Source: Plectrocnemia conspersa
Lineage: Eukaryota > Arthropoda > Insecta > Trichoptera > Polycentropodidae
Length of the DNA stretch: 64,000 nucleotides
Reading direction: 5' to 3'
NCBI GenBank assembly: GCA_009617715.1
Contig: VTFK01000274.1
Span: 62,001-126,000 of the forward strand
A program made the translations under genes and the position numbers. Below the pieces are notes generated by a model, which searched no databases, had not been told where the DNA came from, and saw nothing but the letters and a program-made list of their open reading frames with translations. Shown here piece after piece: positions 47,721-59,459 of the stretch (positions are counted from its first letter, which is position 1; the number at the start of each line of letters is the position of its first letter).

Positions 47721-49540
47721 TAATTTAATATTAAAAAAAATCAATGACAAGTTGTACGTTTCAAACACTGCCTGCATTTCTCAGAGCTCACACAAAGGTT
47801 ATGTAGCTTTTTTTATGCATATACGCTGCGAAAAAGATGCTCCAAAGGTTGTCAACTCCCGCGACAGTTGAAGCACTTTAGACCCTGCGAAACAGAAGCG
47901 GTGTCTGCCTGTTGGAAATAATACGCGTTGACACCAAGAGCTGCAAGATATAGTGAACGTGGGCAACCATTGCAAGAGCATTTGTCACGAGTGCTAGATG
48001 GATGAATGCTGGGAAGATGCGAGAGATTAGAAGAGTACGTCGAGACAACCAATATGCATATAGTAACTGATGCCGTATATATTTTAAATGTATTATTATT
48101 GAATGATATAGTTTTAACACTATCTATATACACATGTAAACTAAAGAGTAGAAGTCTTGGTGGTTTGCTAAGAAGGCACTCACTTATTAAGAGCGAAAGC
48201 TCAAGAGAAATTTAGCATATTAAATAAATACCCACTATTCAATTGTGTCTACTGAAGCATTTTTTGATATTTTTACCCGAGAAAGTATTTACGATATTCA
48301 AATAAATTTCCATCTCAACCGCGCCCATTCACCATATTCTGGGCAATTTAGCGTCAATTGCGGCGACTCGTGCACATTGTACACAAATATGGTAATTCGA
48401 GATAATGACAAAATAAACATACGCAGCACGAGTCTCGTCCGCAGCACAGGTGCCATCGTAACGACACCAAAACGACGTTAACTAGGCACAGGGACAGAGG
48501 GACGCATCAAAATTCCGAATGTGGCCAGGAAAATTTGACTCTCGGTCGATTTACGGGTTTCTCTTCTTATGCAAACGAGGGTCATTGAAAAGTATACGGA
48601 TTTGGGTTTTCAATATATTCCGCATTATCCACGCTCGGTGTCGCACAACCATTGACGTAGTGACTGTCGCCTGTGACCGTTTGAATGACAGACTGGTCCG
48701 GTTTCTGATATTTTATTATTCTGAATACGAAGCGTCAAGTTCAAGGTTAAATATGCAGATGACGTGGTTTTCTTATTTATTTGAATATAATTTGTTAAAA
48801 TTACGTATGTTAAAAACATGCCTCTGTTGCCATTTTAAGCTACTATATAACGTAAGCTATAAGACAACTAAAATTCATTAAATAAAATCTGTTTTAATAA
48901 TAAACGTGAATTCACAACGTTAAAAAAAAACTGATTTTATTTTCATCAATATTATTTTTTCCAAAATAGGTTTTGTTTTTATTTTTTAGTAAAATTCCTT
49001 GCGGTTTTTTATCGACAAAATTTAAAAAAAAAATTAATTACACTTTTACTGTGTGGGGGAGGGCGATTTATTTAATATGTTAAAAAACTAGTTGCCACTC
49101 TAATAATACTGACGCGATGGTGGCGTAAAGCAACACATTTTTTGGAAGACGACGACCGGCGGCGCCTCGTCCGCTTATATTTCCTTTCATTTTTCAACAA
49201 CGTATACTAAAACAATAAAATACTACTCCAGCAGCTGCCTAATCTGCGTATAATTGGCTAAGCTTGTTTTATACGATAGATCCAATTTATTGCAATACTA
49301 AAATAAAAGTTTTTTAATTAATATTATTAATAAATATTTTCAAAATACAAAATGTGTAAATTTATACTAAGCCTAAAAACATAATTTACAGTTGTATTTT
49401 TACCTCAAATAAAATAAAACTATATATATATATATATGTAAATAACAAAATTATTTTACCTTTATTGTTGTATTTACTAAATATATATTACTAACTATTT
49501 TTTCATCCAACATCAAGTTTAATTATTTTACTCTCAAATT
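47721..49540. other. mixed non-coding stretch
   Basis: The balanced segment 47760-48880 has several short open frames on both strands. None shows domain motifs, and they overlap in conflicting frames. A CGAGGGTCATTGAAAAGT word at about 48568-48585 recalls mariner-type termini, but no partner end was found. 48890-49540 is AT-rich with a short TA run at about 49420-49437. Confidence 0.35.
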
Positions 49541-49580
49541 TTACGATTAATTTAAAAAAATATTTTTAAATTAATCGTAA
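49541..49580 (+). repeat. perfect 18-base hairpin
   Basis: Arm TTACGATTAATTTAAAAA at 49541-49558 pairs perfectly with 49563-49580 across a 4-base centre. It sits immediately next to the SINE cluster. It could be a tiny palindromic MITE or a cruciform. As DNA it is very A/T-rich. Confidence 0.85.
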
Positions 49581-49589
49581 TATTCAATA

Positions 49590-49668
49590 ACCACTACGAT
49601 AAGTGGTTATAGTCGCTGACTATTGACCTTGAAGACCTGGGTTCGAATCCTATATTGACCTAACTGTT
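49590..49668 (+). mobile_element. tRNA-derived SINE head (second family)
   Basis: TGGTTATAGTCGCTGACTA is A-box-like and CTGGGTTCGAATCC is a well-kept B box, about 35 bases apart, as in tRNA-derived SINEs. It ends abruptly at about 49668, where the tail of the opposite-strand SINE begins. I do not call it a tRNA gene because no acceptor-stem pairing is evident. Confidence 0.6.
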
Positions 49669-50012
49669 TTTTTTTATTATTAAATCTTCCGTTGTAACCT
49701 GACAGGCGTAAGCCCAATGCATTACAACGGGCAAATCTGTACCAACTGAGGCAATCAACCAGACATAATGAATACCTATAAGTAAGTATTAACCACCAGA
49801 CTGAAATTCTGGGTATCGGTGACACCTATAATATTAATTACAAATTATTATGTGCTATACAATTTATAATCAACATATGTCACTACAGCTGGGGTCGTTT
49901 TTTTATTATTAGCGCATTTTTATAAATAAAAATGCGAGTGTCACTCCCAGGGCTCGAACCCACAACCTCAGAGTTACTAGTCTAAAACGTTATGGATTAC
50001 GCTATTCCGTCC
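49664..50012 (-). mobile_element. tRNA-derived SINE, copy 2 (longer)
   Basis: Read on the minus strand from 50012: GCGTAATCCATAACG (A-box-like), GAGGTTGTGGGTTCGAGCCC (B box), then the body shared with 15599-15824, then about 120 further bases ending in an A-rich tail (complement of the T run at about 49665-49673). The B box is better kept than in copy 1. The two SINEs converge tail-to-head. Minus-strand open frame 49607-49825 is incidental. Confidence 0.7.
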
Positions 50013-52580
50013 TTAAATGTATATCGTATCTGGGAGAACGAATCGATAGTAATTATTATAATATAATTTTGATCGATTATCACAGTATTAAAAAAATCTT
50101 TAATATTAATCTTTTTTAGCTCGTAGAGAATATTCTATACATATATATTTAACAACAAAAAATGATTATACGTATTAAATCAATATAAAATAAATTTAAT
50201 ACTAAGAGTTTTAAAAACAAAAGAATTGTAGTATAAACATCAATAAAAGAAATGTACAAAATGTTATTTTTTTCTATCGTAATAATAATATACAAAATAT
50301 TTTTAAATAATTAGTCTAAATTAAATTACTAGATCTTAGCAATTGAATTATTGAAAAACTAAATTTTAAATTTATTAAAATAAATAACGATTTTATAAAA
50401 TAGAAAATGTAAAATTTTTAGTATAAAATAAATACATATAATTTTGACACTTTATTTACAGAATTATAAGTTTTGTGATGTATAAAATTTACTGTTGTAT
50501 TTTTTAAAACAAAATAAAAAAAAAATTCAAAAAAATTATTTTTATTTTTCAAAAATTTTACTATCACAGTTTTTTCTTAAATCATCTTGAATATTTATTG
50601 CATCAAAATTTATATATTTAAATAAATCTAAAGCGTACTTTCTAGATTATTTATTAAAATAAGGATATTGAAATGAAAAAATGTTTAGTACGAATACGAA
50701 TGTGTTTGCCATATGATACTTTTTATCGAATAAAATTTACATTATAGCTGTATAGAATATATACTATTGTATTTTTGCCAAAAAGATAAAGTAACTTTAT
50801 TCCTAAAATAAATAACAAATTGATTTCAGCCATATTAAAGTGTTTTTTATTATTGTCTCGTTTGGTTTTGATCGCTTTTTAAATTTATTAGTTTCATAAT
50901 ATATTATTATTAATAAAGATATTTGAAATATTAACTGCTAAATTAATAGTATAAAAATGTTTAGTACTTTGTATACAAAATGATTTTTATAATACTAATG
51001 CTATATTATAAGTAGTATAATATTGTACTTTTGCTTCAAAAATAGCGGTAATTAAGTATGTTTTTACTGGTATAAATATAATTTAATATATCTGATAAAT
51101 ACATATATTTACAAAAAATATAATTTAACTTGAAGGTGCAAGTGAAATTATATGAAGCTTAATTTGACAGTTTCAAAACGTCCATTTGCTGTTGAATCGC
51201 ACAACTAATAAATTATTTAACCAAAAACTACATAACCTTTTTTAACTTTCGTAAGGTCAAGTTGAAATTGGTTGATTAATTAAGGTTAAATTTGGTTTTG
51301 AACAGTTAATAGTTATTTTTCAAATATTCATACATATGACATATTAAAGTAATAAATTTTGAAATTTTATTTAATATTTTGATAATAAAAAAAAATTTAC
51401 TGTAAAAAATTTGTAATAAAAATTACTAACTTTATTATTTTTATTTATTTACTTTTTTATATTTTAAAGTTATAACTTATATATTTCACGGATATGTCTA
51501 ATATGTTTTTTTTACACACTCTTATATTTTTTGCTTATTTATGATAGTATCATTGATTATAAAAAAGACATGTTTTAATCATTTTTAACATTAAATAAAC
51601 AATGTCACACGTAACAGTAAAATTAAAAAAAAAATGTATATAATATATATATAATATAATATATGTTATGTAATTATTATATTTTATCATTCATTAGTCC
51701 ATTTATTTATATTATTAATCATAATATGCCATTCTAATAATCACACAATCAATTAAAATAATATACAGTTTGTACATTATTTAAACAGATTTATAATGTG
51801 TTATAAATTAAAGCCACTCTTTTGCATGACATGCTTTAAGCTCTTTGATCATTCGTTTGATCTGACAAGTGTTGCATTATGTGTACATATGCATAATAAA
51901 CAGAAGTTTCTACAACTTACTGTTTTATTATTGATTATTTTATTTAAATTAATTCAAGAATTGTCTATTTTATATTTACAAAATACACAAATAGCGAAAT
52001 TAAAAATAGCGTGAACGCTCGACTTATCCAGTAACATTGCCGGCGACATTCGAATAGATTTAAATAATCACCAGACTGTATTTATAATATAACCGTAGGA
52101 TTAGGGATACAGGTATAAAGCAAAGTCAGACGCCAATTTGACTTTCAAATCAGAAGCCGTTACTTTTATCTGTTTTGAAATTCGAATTCAGAAGTCAATT
52201 GACAAACAAGCACAAGGTTAACTATTGCCGTTTCCATAATTCAATCTAAATTCTCTAACTTTGTCTACTATTTCTAGCTCAATTCCATTAAACGTTCATT
52301 ATCGATTAAGATAAGCACACATCAAGTGAAGCGTAAACTTAATTGCCTAAGCCAAAACAACATTTTAACCTGATTTAAAAATACTTAAATCTTGATCGCT
52401 TGGAAGTGAAATATCTTGAAAGTCTCTTAATAGATGAGCTTCTAATTAAGTACAAAAATATAAATTATGGAACGTCAACAATCATAAATCATCTTAATGA
52501 ATTCCGTGAGATATATCCGCGTCGAATGCATTTAATCCATTTTTAGAAATAATCTCCAACAGCATAACTTTTATTATTTG
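50013..52580. other. very AT-rich stretch with old repeats
   Basis: Apart from the decayed tandem array at 50395-51070, I see one similarity: 51100-51200 resembles 54115-54225 (both hold an AAAATATAATTTAACT word and an AAACGT-CATTTGCT block). The frame at 51796-52014 is not credible as a gene. 52030-52450 is slightly more balanced and unique. Confidence 0.4.
50395..51070 (+). repeat. decayed AT-rich tandem array, period near 280
   Basis: Three diverged units start around 50405, 50680 and 50955. Each has AAAATGT(A)TTTAGTA-like sequence, then ATACTTTTTAT-type sequence, and, roughly 70 bases on, a TATTGTA(T/C)TTTTGC-like word. Identity is low, so boundaries are approximate and chance A/T similarity cannot be excluded. 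Confidence 0.35.
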
Positions 52581-53040
52581 TCATATTTTGAAAACGTTGC
52601 TTGTAAATTTGTTCAAAATTCGATACATTTTTATTTGCGTATTGACGCCATTGGGAGAAGTTACGTCGTGCGCGCAGAGCAATACACAACATTTAAATAC
52701 GTTTACTATGTATGAAAATTTTCACAAAACTTTACTATTGCATCAAAGTTTCTCGACGATTCCGTATTTTGAAATTTTCCGATCTGGAAACTCTCACGTG
52801 TGACTTTTTGAAACACTTTTCGCCGCCGTGAGAAGTGCGACCGCATTCTGTGCATTATTTTTTCGCTACACAGTTTCACGCTCGACGGTTCTAAAACAGC
52901 GGCTCGAGTTACGGCTACCACAATAGGTGTGATTCTGGGGCTTGAGGTGTCACGGTGGTGACGCGGTAATAAAGCGGTGCAATTAAGCGAAAGTAACAAT
53001 GTTTCAAGCCTGTCAGACATTAGCCATTGTGGCATTTAGA
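52581..53040. promoter_or_regulatory. candidate regulatory island
   Basis: GC-richer unique block, strongest at 52790-53030. The minus-strand open frame across 52706-53035 shows no family motif. A CACGTG-like word and CG-rich segments would suit an enhancer. Confidence 0.3.
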
Positions 53041-53261
53041 AATATTTTTTTAAACAAAATAATAAGAATTGCTACTAGTTATCTAAGCTATGTGTATCAC
53101 AATTTTGCACAAAGGTAAATTATAAAATGTATCATTAGTACTTTGATAAAACACCCATTTTATGTCAAAGATATTGTATCCTAAGGTTATTTCTTACTCC
53201 GTATTTATAAACTGCTAAGATCTATTTATGTAAAAAAATGCCTTATTGCCATATAACCAAG

Positions 53262-54927
53262 CATGCCGAGAAGGAACAAATTCCCAGGGCCTGTTCTTCT
53301 TGAGGGGCCCGAAAAAATCATAGCAAAAATATGTATAAAAAAGTAAAAACCGGCCCCAAATAATAAATCTGAACTAAACTACAGTTGTTTAAAATGTATG
53401 TACTGATGTATTTCATGTATAAGTTCCTTCAGCCCTTTTACACATACAAGAAATAAAAGCAGCGGAACATTGCCTTCAAAAGCACTCACTTTCTAGGTAG
53501 TACCAATAAAAAATATTATTTAAAGGAACAGATTTTAACCGTTTCGGTTAAAAGTTGTTTGCAAATTATTGTTAATTTATCATATTAGACAGGAGAGGAA
53601 ATAATCAACGATTGTAAATTAGTAGCAGTAAATTTAGGTATTCGATCTGAAAATGCAGATCGAATACCTAAGGAAGAAGCAAAGAAATATCGAAAAATCA
53701 ACAACAGCACCAGCTGAATTATATAAATTAAATGTTTTTATATATTGCACTATCGATAATTTGACAACTTGATTAAATGCAGCAAAATAAATAAATAAAA
53801 CATTAAGTTTCATGGTTATTCATAAAAGAAGATGTAGAAAAAACATTTCAAAATATTTTTAAAACATGTCATTTTAGTAAAATCATATCGGAATACATTT
53901 TCACGAGTAAATATATATTTTCACCGGTGAAAAAATAAATTATTTCGCAGGTGCTAATAAACTTTTTCCATATGTAGTAATATCCATATATATTTCAATT
54001 ATTATTATTATTTATTTACATCCGATGAATAAATGTTACAGTGAATGTGTATTTTTAGGTAATGTATTTTCACAACTAAATTCCAAATTTAATTTTCACC
54101 AGTAGATATATATTTCTAATAGCGAAAATATAATTTAACTGATAAGCGCTAATATGCTGCTCTAAAATGTCTATGAAACTCAATTTCACAGTTGCGAAAC
54201 GTGCATTTGCTATTCAAACCCAAACCTAACCTAATGAAAGTTCTAAAACTTATTATAGTTAGCGTACTTGCATTTGGTCCAAAATACAAACTTAGCCAAC
54301 ACATCTTTTAGAGGAAAATTAAGCAGAATAAGAAATATTGCTTCATAGTTTGTCTGCATTTCGATATTACACTATGTTTTAAAAAATTTAATAGCTATTC
54401 TTACTGATATACTATAGAATTAAAATATAATTGGGTTGATCAAAGTATATACAAACCGAATTTTGATCAATAGGAAAGCGCAAAAACAATTATCACTTCT
54501 CAGAAGGCAAAAATTCACGTCAAAAGCCTATTGGGCAAAATTCGGTTTAGATGTGCTTTATTCAAATCTCACTCATATTATTGTTTTAAAAAGTCTTTAT
54601 ATAAACGCTTGATAACCGAGCGATTTCACCGCTATGACACGATTTTATTGCTATTGACATGGACTGGAAGTTTACTATATGGCAACACTGAGCAGCAAAG
54701 AAAACACGACTAAATATCAAGTAAATATTTTTTTATGCCGAAATAAAATATTTCCCATAAAATGTTAGTTTAGAAAATATACTGCAACAGTAGCTAATTG
54801 TTATATTTATTTGTAGCATAAGAAGGGTTAGCTTTTATGATGTTAAAAAATATATAAAATGCCATTTTTGTCATGAGGCCCGGAATGATTGTTTACCCAG
54901 GGCCCGAACTAGCTCTCGGCGGCCCTG
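53262..54927. mobile_element. hAT-like element with degenerate termini
   Basis: The right terminus read inward is CAGGGCCGCCGAGAGCTAG, then a CGGGCCCTGGG block. The left has GCCGAGAAGG, CCCAGGGCC and GGGGCCCG blocks in matching order. CAGGGCCG-type ends with GGGCCC subterminal blocks are typical of a widespread hAT group. No perfect 8-base duplication is visible and no transposase motif remains. The interior contains a perfect 16-base hairpin (53634-53671) and a segment related to 51100-51200. Confidence 0.45.
53634..53671 (+). repeat. perfect 16-base hairpin with 6-base loop
   Basis: TTAGGTATTCGATCTG at 53634-53649 pairs perfectly with 53656-53671 around AAAATG. The stem is not A/T-only and is unlikely by chance. 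It is too short for a usual microRNA precursor, and pairing does not extend outward. Confidence 0.85.
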
Positions 54928-55754
54928 TCTATAAGTATAATTACAAAATATAATATACTTCACTGTAATACATTGTACATTGTATGCCTTTACTTTTTCA
55001 GATTGGTTTTAATTATAACATTTTTTTAACCAATGAATATTAAAAAATAATGATTGCGTGTTAAAAATAATTCTATAAACTTAGTATAGATAATATGTTT
55101 GTCATTAATGTTGGGTAGAAGTAATTATATACATATATATCATAGAGCTTTTGATATTTATAAAGAACGTCTAATAAAATGTTCGTCGAACCAAAATAAT
55201 CAACGTATGTGAAAAAACAAAAACAAATCAAAATGTAAATTAATTTTCCGCCCCTTAGAACGCAGGCACGATACACGCGGATTAATTTAGATCTCTTATT
55301 TTAATCTCAACGGTCTATATTCGATAAAGACCTCTTTGCTGAATTTTCTTTTATCGCGATTTAGTCGAAAAAACCACTCGAGCGTACCACTTCCTAAATG
55401 ATTTCCTTCCCGTATATAAATAATATTCTATCAACGATTCATTCATAGGCTATTTACAGTAAAATACTAATTTATAATTACTATTTTTAAATGTTGAAAA
55501 CATATTTAAACAGCCCTTTATCCAACATCGCCAAACGCTTCGGTATGTGTTTTCCGCATAGTTAATAAACTGGCTCGATTAATAGCTATTGAGTTAGAGT
55601 CGATTAAACGTTCATTGTTCATGGAATTAATTTGCGGTTGTGGCAGTTAAAATAACTTGAAGCAATTATGTATAATACAAATACTAGCCTGTTTGCCTGT
55701 TCAAGGCCATTTGTTAATATATAAATTAAATATATTTGCATTGTGCAATCATTG
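54928..55754. other. AT-rich stretch
   Basis: No gene. A balanced patch at about 55240-55420 is unique DNA without a credible frame. Confidence 0.4.
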
Positions 55755-56230
55755 TATAATTTTTGGTTTTTAATTTTTCAAAAATAAAAATCCAGAATTT
55801 TCTGATTTCTCAAAATATTCATAGAGCCTTTTTTAAGTAAAAATTATATTTGTACGAATATTCTTAAATGTTTTATAACCGCTGCATAAGATAGGATAAG
55901 TCTGTGACAAATGTTTATAAACATGCATGCTATTTTTAATGGCAAAAAATATTAACTTTAAGAACTACATTAATAATCGTAAAATAAACCGCTCCGCGTG
56001 AGAATCGACAGATTGCAAAAATGTATGGCAGCTTTCCACAGAGTTACGCCATAAAATTTGCCTATCGGCGAACTTATATCTCGTTTTTTTAATATATCAA
56101 AAATATGTTTTATCATGTTCGAAATATAAAAAATGTTAAGGTGCAACAGCTGTTATTTATAATTTTCTTTACTATTCGGGAGTCCGAAATTCCTTCGTAA
56201 CTCGACTCTTTGTTATCAATCGAAGTAGAT
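55755..56230 (+). repeat. diverged duplicated sequence, copy B
   Basis: Partner of 10225-10755 in the same orientation. Shared blocks in order: TTCATAGAGCC plus T run, TGCATAAG, GCGTGAGAATCG, ACGCCATAAAATTTG, CTTATATCTCGTTTTTTT, AGCTGTT (inside a CAGCTG E-box here), and CCGAAATT. The copies are about 45.5 kb apart. Confidence 0.6.
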
Positions 56231-56517
56231 CGATCTGATCCAGAAGTGATAATAATAAATGTTATTATTTGAGAAATAAAAAGCACCGTGAATCCAGAAT
56301 GTTTGATAACACTTTTTTTTAGAAGTTAAAATAATAGGCGCCTTATTTCTAGGCCATTGATATTAAATGGTATAGAATTAATTTAAATATGTATTTAATT
56401 TCTAAAAGCTATTTTTAAGACATATTATCTTGAAAATATATAACATATTCAGGTGTTGAGGGTTAATTTTAATTCGCCCTGAATATTCCCAAATGCTCAA
56501 ATTACTTTATCTGCTTT
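56231..56517. other. AT-rich flank
   Basis: Nothing recognised. It ends in TA, the target of the Tigger element. Confidence 0.4.
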
Positions 56518-56519
56518 TA

Positions 56520-57440
56520 CAGGCGGCCCTCGACTTTCGAACGTTCGACTTTCGCACAATTCGCTATTTCGCACATTTAAAAAAAAAACATTTTTTTTAA
56601 ATTTAATACGACATGTTCAATTTTGCAAAATAAAAAATATAATTAAAGAATACGTTCAAAATTGTGAAAAATAAAGATATATTTCCACAATTTTTAATGA
56701 TATATTTCAAAAAAACACAGCAAAAAAAAACATAGATGAAATGGAAAATCTTTGTCAACGTAGATCGCTGACCAACATCAAAAAAATGTCCCTCTGAGTA
56801 TTTTAATTATTCAAGCAAAAGCTCTTAGTTTGCACAAAGATTGGAAGGATAAATTAAAAAAAGATTTTAACACGGTTTTTCAAGCAAGTAACGGTTGATT
56901 TTACAATTTTAAAATGAGGTATTCTTTTCATAATATTAAATTCACTGGAGAATCGACTAATGCGGATAAAGATGCTGCAAAAGAATTTACTTCCTAATTA
57001 TCCAAATTTATTGAAAATGGAGCATATTCCTCTAGCCAAATATTTAATATAGATGAGACAGGTTTATTTTGGAAAACTCTTTAATAATGAAAAATATGAA
57101 TGAAGCCTTCAAGCACCATGACAAATTTTTAAATATTATGGAAGATTGTGATCCCAATGGAGAACGCATATCTCAAGTGCGTAGGGCCATCAATAAAAAC
57201 ATAGCATGTTATAAAATACTATATGAAGAAAAGAAAACAGTTAACTCTTGATAACTTTTCAAAGGAAACACCCGCAAACCCCACTTTAACGTGTCTCTTA
57301 AACATCTTATATTTACTTGATAAATAAATATTTTAAAATACACACAATTTCAATTTTTTTTACTTCCCTCGACTTTCGTACATTCAACATTCGCACACAT
57401 TTTCAGGAACCAATTATGTGCAAAAGTCGAGGGCCGCCTG
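56520..57440 (+). mobile_element. Tigger/pogo element, internally deleted
   Basis: Starts CAGGCGGCCCTCGACTTT and ends with the inverted copy, flanked by TA on both sides (56518-56519 and 57441-57442). CAG-plus-CCCTCGAC termini with TA duplication are the Tigger (pogo, Tc1/mariner superfamily) pattern. At 921 bases it is under half the size of a full element. It keeps the front and back of the transposase gene but lacks most of the catalytic domain. Confidence 0.9.
56788..57251 (+). pseudogene. Tigger/pogo transposase, broken and internally deleted
   Basis: The frame from 56788 reads VPLSILIIQAKALSLHKDWK, then (past a stop where a Trp is expected) FKMRYSFHNIKFTGEST, then ADKDAAKEFTS, a second stop, and QIFNIDETGLFWK. 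These are the CENP-B-type DNA-binding segment and the first catalytic Asp (N-I-D-E-T) of Tigger transposases. The frame ends at 57084. In another frame, 57069-57251 gives NEAFKHHDKFLNIMEDCDPN and then KNIACYKILYEEKK, the C-terminal end of the same protein. The second and third catalytic acids are missing, so the copy is dead. Confidence 0.85.
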
Positions 57441-57530
57441 TATTGAGTTTGTCGTTAATATTCTGAATGCGTTTTTATATTATATTAAATTAAAAGATAT
57501 CCCATGAAATATGCATAGTGTCGACCCTTG

Positions 57531-57880
57531 TTTAGATTCGCGATCGATCCGTTATTCAACGAAAACCGTCAAACACCGGAAGTTTGTATGCAAACCATCG
57601 TCATACAGTGCATTTACATGATATTCTCCTGTTGCACTGCATTATGCAGCGTCACATCAGATAGAGCTCACTTCGTCCTGATGCCTGCTAACAGATTGTA
57701 AAGTTCAAACAAGATAGAGACATAAACGGCAAAATTCCGAATTTATCTCGCGCAATTACACCCCCGTGAACCTTTGACAGTCGAACTTTTCCGAAGCTGC
57801 AGCTCTTTTGTAAGAAATTGTTCAAAAAGACGTTTTTGTCAGGCATGAGGGCCCATTAGCGGCGGGGTTGCTTTAAAAGT
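57531..57880. promoter_or_regulatory. candidate regulatory island
   Basis: GC-richer unique block next to the Tigger element, with a CGATCGATCC palindrome-like word at about 57541. No coding evidence. Confidence 0.25.
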
Positions 57881-58240
57881 TATGGTGCCTTTACACCATT
57901 AAAAAAAATACAAAATAAATAAATCTTTTCTAAAGAATTGAAGCCAAAAAAAAATTAAAATCAATCAAAATCTATATCGTATTATTTTAGACATACATTT
58001 ATTTTATTTTAAATGTATTCGTAACAAACATATGTACATAAAATCATAGAAGATCCCAAAATAAAATATTTTGTATAAAAAAATACACACTCACGTAAAG
58101 AGAGTTTGTTATGGCATACTTTTTTTAATAATATTTTTTTAATTAAGAACAATCTGGATATATTCGACTATTAAATATTTTCAGACTACATATAAACTTT
58201 TAAATGCAAGTTTATTGAATATTGCTATTTTCATTAAATA
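57881..58240. other. AT-rich stretch
   Basis: Nothing recognised. Confidence 0.4.
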
Positions 58241-58870
58241 AACCATTTTCTTGTTAAGCAAACCCTATATTACCGGGTGCTTTATTTTACAACACCTCGT
58301 TCAATCCATGGAATGGATCGTTTCGATGCAGCTCGTTCCGAATGATGTAAATAACTTTCCCCTTTCTGTGGTCGTTCCGACGGTTCTTTCAACCAATGAC
58401 GATTTCAATTCAAAACTCTTTTCTTCGAATGGATCCTAGTTTATTCCCCGGTCGGATTGCTCGGACGTTTGCTTTGTTGCGATTCGACTTAACTAAGATT
58501 TCGCCAGACGTTGAACTCATCGCTTTTCTTAAAGCGACCCCGCGGGTTCAATTGGCTCATCCTGAAAAATTAAGACCGAACCTTAAGGTTATTAGGGTTG
58601 TATGTGTGTTTTCATTATTTTACTTCTGTAAAAAATCCCGTTCGAAAAACGGATAATGGGCAAACAAAACTGAGAGCGTTCGCACCTGGGACTTTCACTG
58701 GCGTTTCTTATGCGTGGGATTTTCGCGCGGAAAAATTGGCGATTTTTTAACAAGAAAGCTCCAAAGCCGCAGGGAGAAATGTGTTTGTCCTGCGGATGAA
58801 AATACTGTAATTAGATTGTTTGCGACTCCTGTCTTGTTTGACGCAGCGAGTCGGTCAATTGGGATAAGAG
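58241..58870. promoter_or_regulatory. candidate regulatory island
   Basis: A long GC-richer block with many CG words. It has two overlapping plus-strand frames (58251-58439 and 58396-58656), but no domain, and codon use does not look selective. Enhancer-like by composition. Confidence 0.3.
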
Positions 58871-59459
58871 GAAATTAAGTTTACTTTTGTTTGCTTAATA
58901 TACTTTTTAATAAAATAATAACTTAGCTAATGAAAAGCTAAAAATATAATGAATTAATACATTTTAATGCGTGTTATTATATTTTACGCTTTAAAAGAAA
59001 ATAGTTTGACACTTGTGTGTTTCAACTAAAGCTTTTAATATTGAATGTCAATATTCTAACTAATTTTTGCAATACAAAAAACCGGAAATACAGATATTTT
59101 GGTATTAATAATTGAATATGGTATTAAATATTTAAACATTTCTGTGTTTTGTCTAATCACATTGCTATGCTCTCTTATCAACATTTAATTTTATTTTAGT
59201 CGCACGTGCAAAGCATGTTATATGTAAATAACAGAGAGATTGACTTTTAGCAAATCTTTAGGAACATCTCATACTATCAAGCATAAAGTTTTTATTATTC
59301 ATTTTTTTGGTCCGGAACAATACTTCGTCCTTTTTCTTGTTCACATTGACTCAAGCCATTGTATCACCGATGGTACAACACATAAAATACATTTAAAATA
59401 TAAATCTTTTGTAACATTATGGCTCCTTATATTAAATCCTACATAACAGACATTACATA
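58871..59459. other. AT-rich stretch
   Basis: Nothing recognised. The frame at 59240-59446 has no motif. Confidence 0.4.

Noticed and set aside
48560..48600. Mariner-type terminus CGAGGGTCATTGAAAAGT
   Set aside because: No inverted partner or TA-flanked pair was found.
48519..48881. 120-codon plus-strand open frame
   Set aside because: No domain motif, a conflicting open frame on the opposite strand, and no splice context.
49620..49660. Possible tRNA gene with an intact B box
   Set aside because: No acceptor-stem pairing, and the sequence runs into another SINE. It fits a SINE head.
52706..53035. 109-codon minus-strand open frame
   Set aside because: It has no recognisable domain, lies in a GC-richer non-coding island where stop codons are rarer, and has no supporting splice sites.
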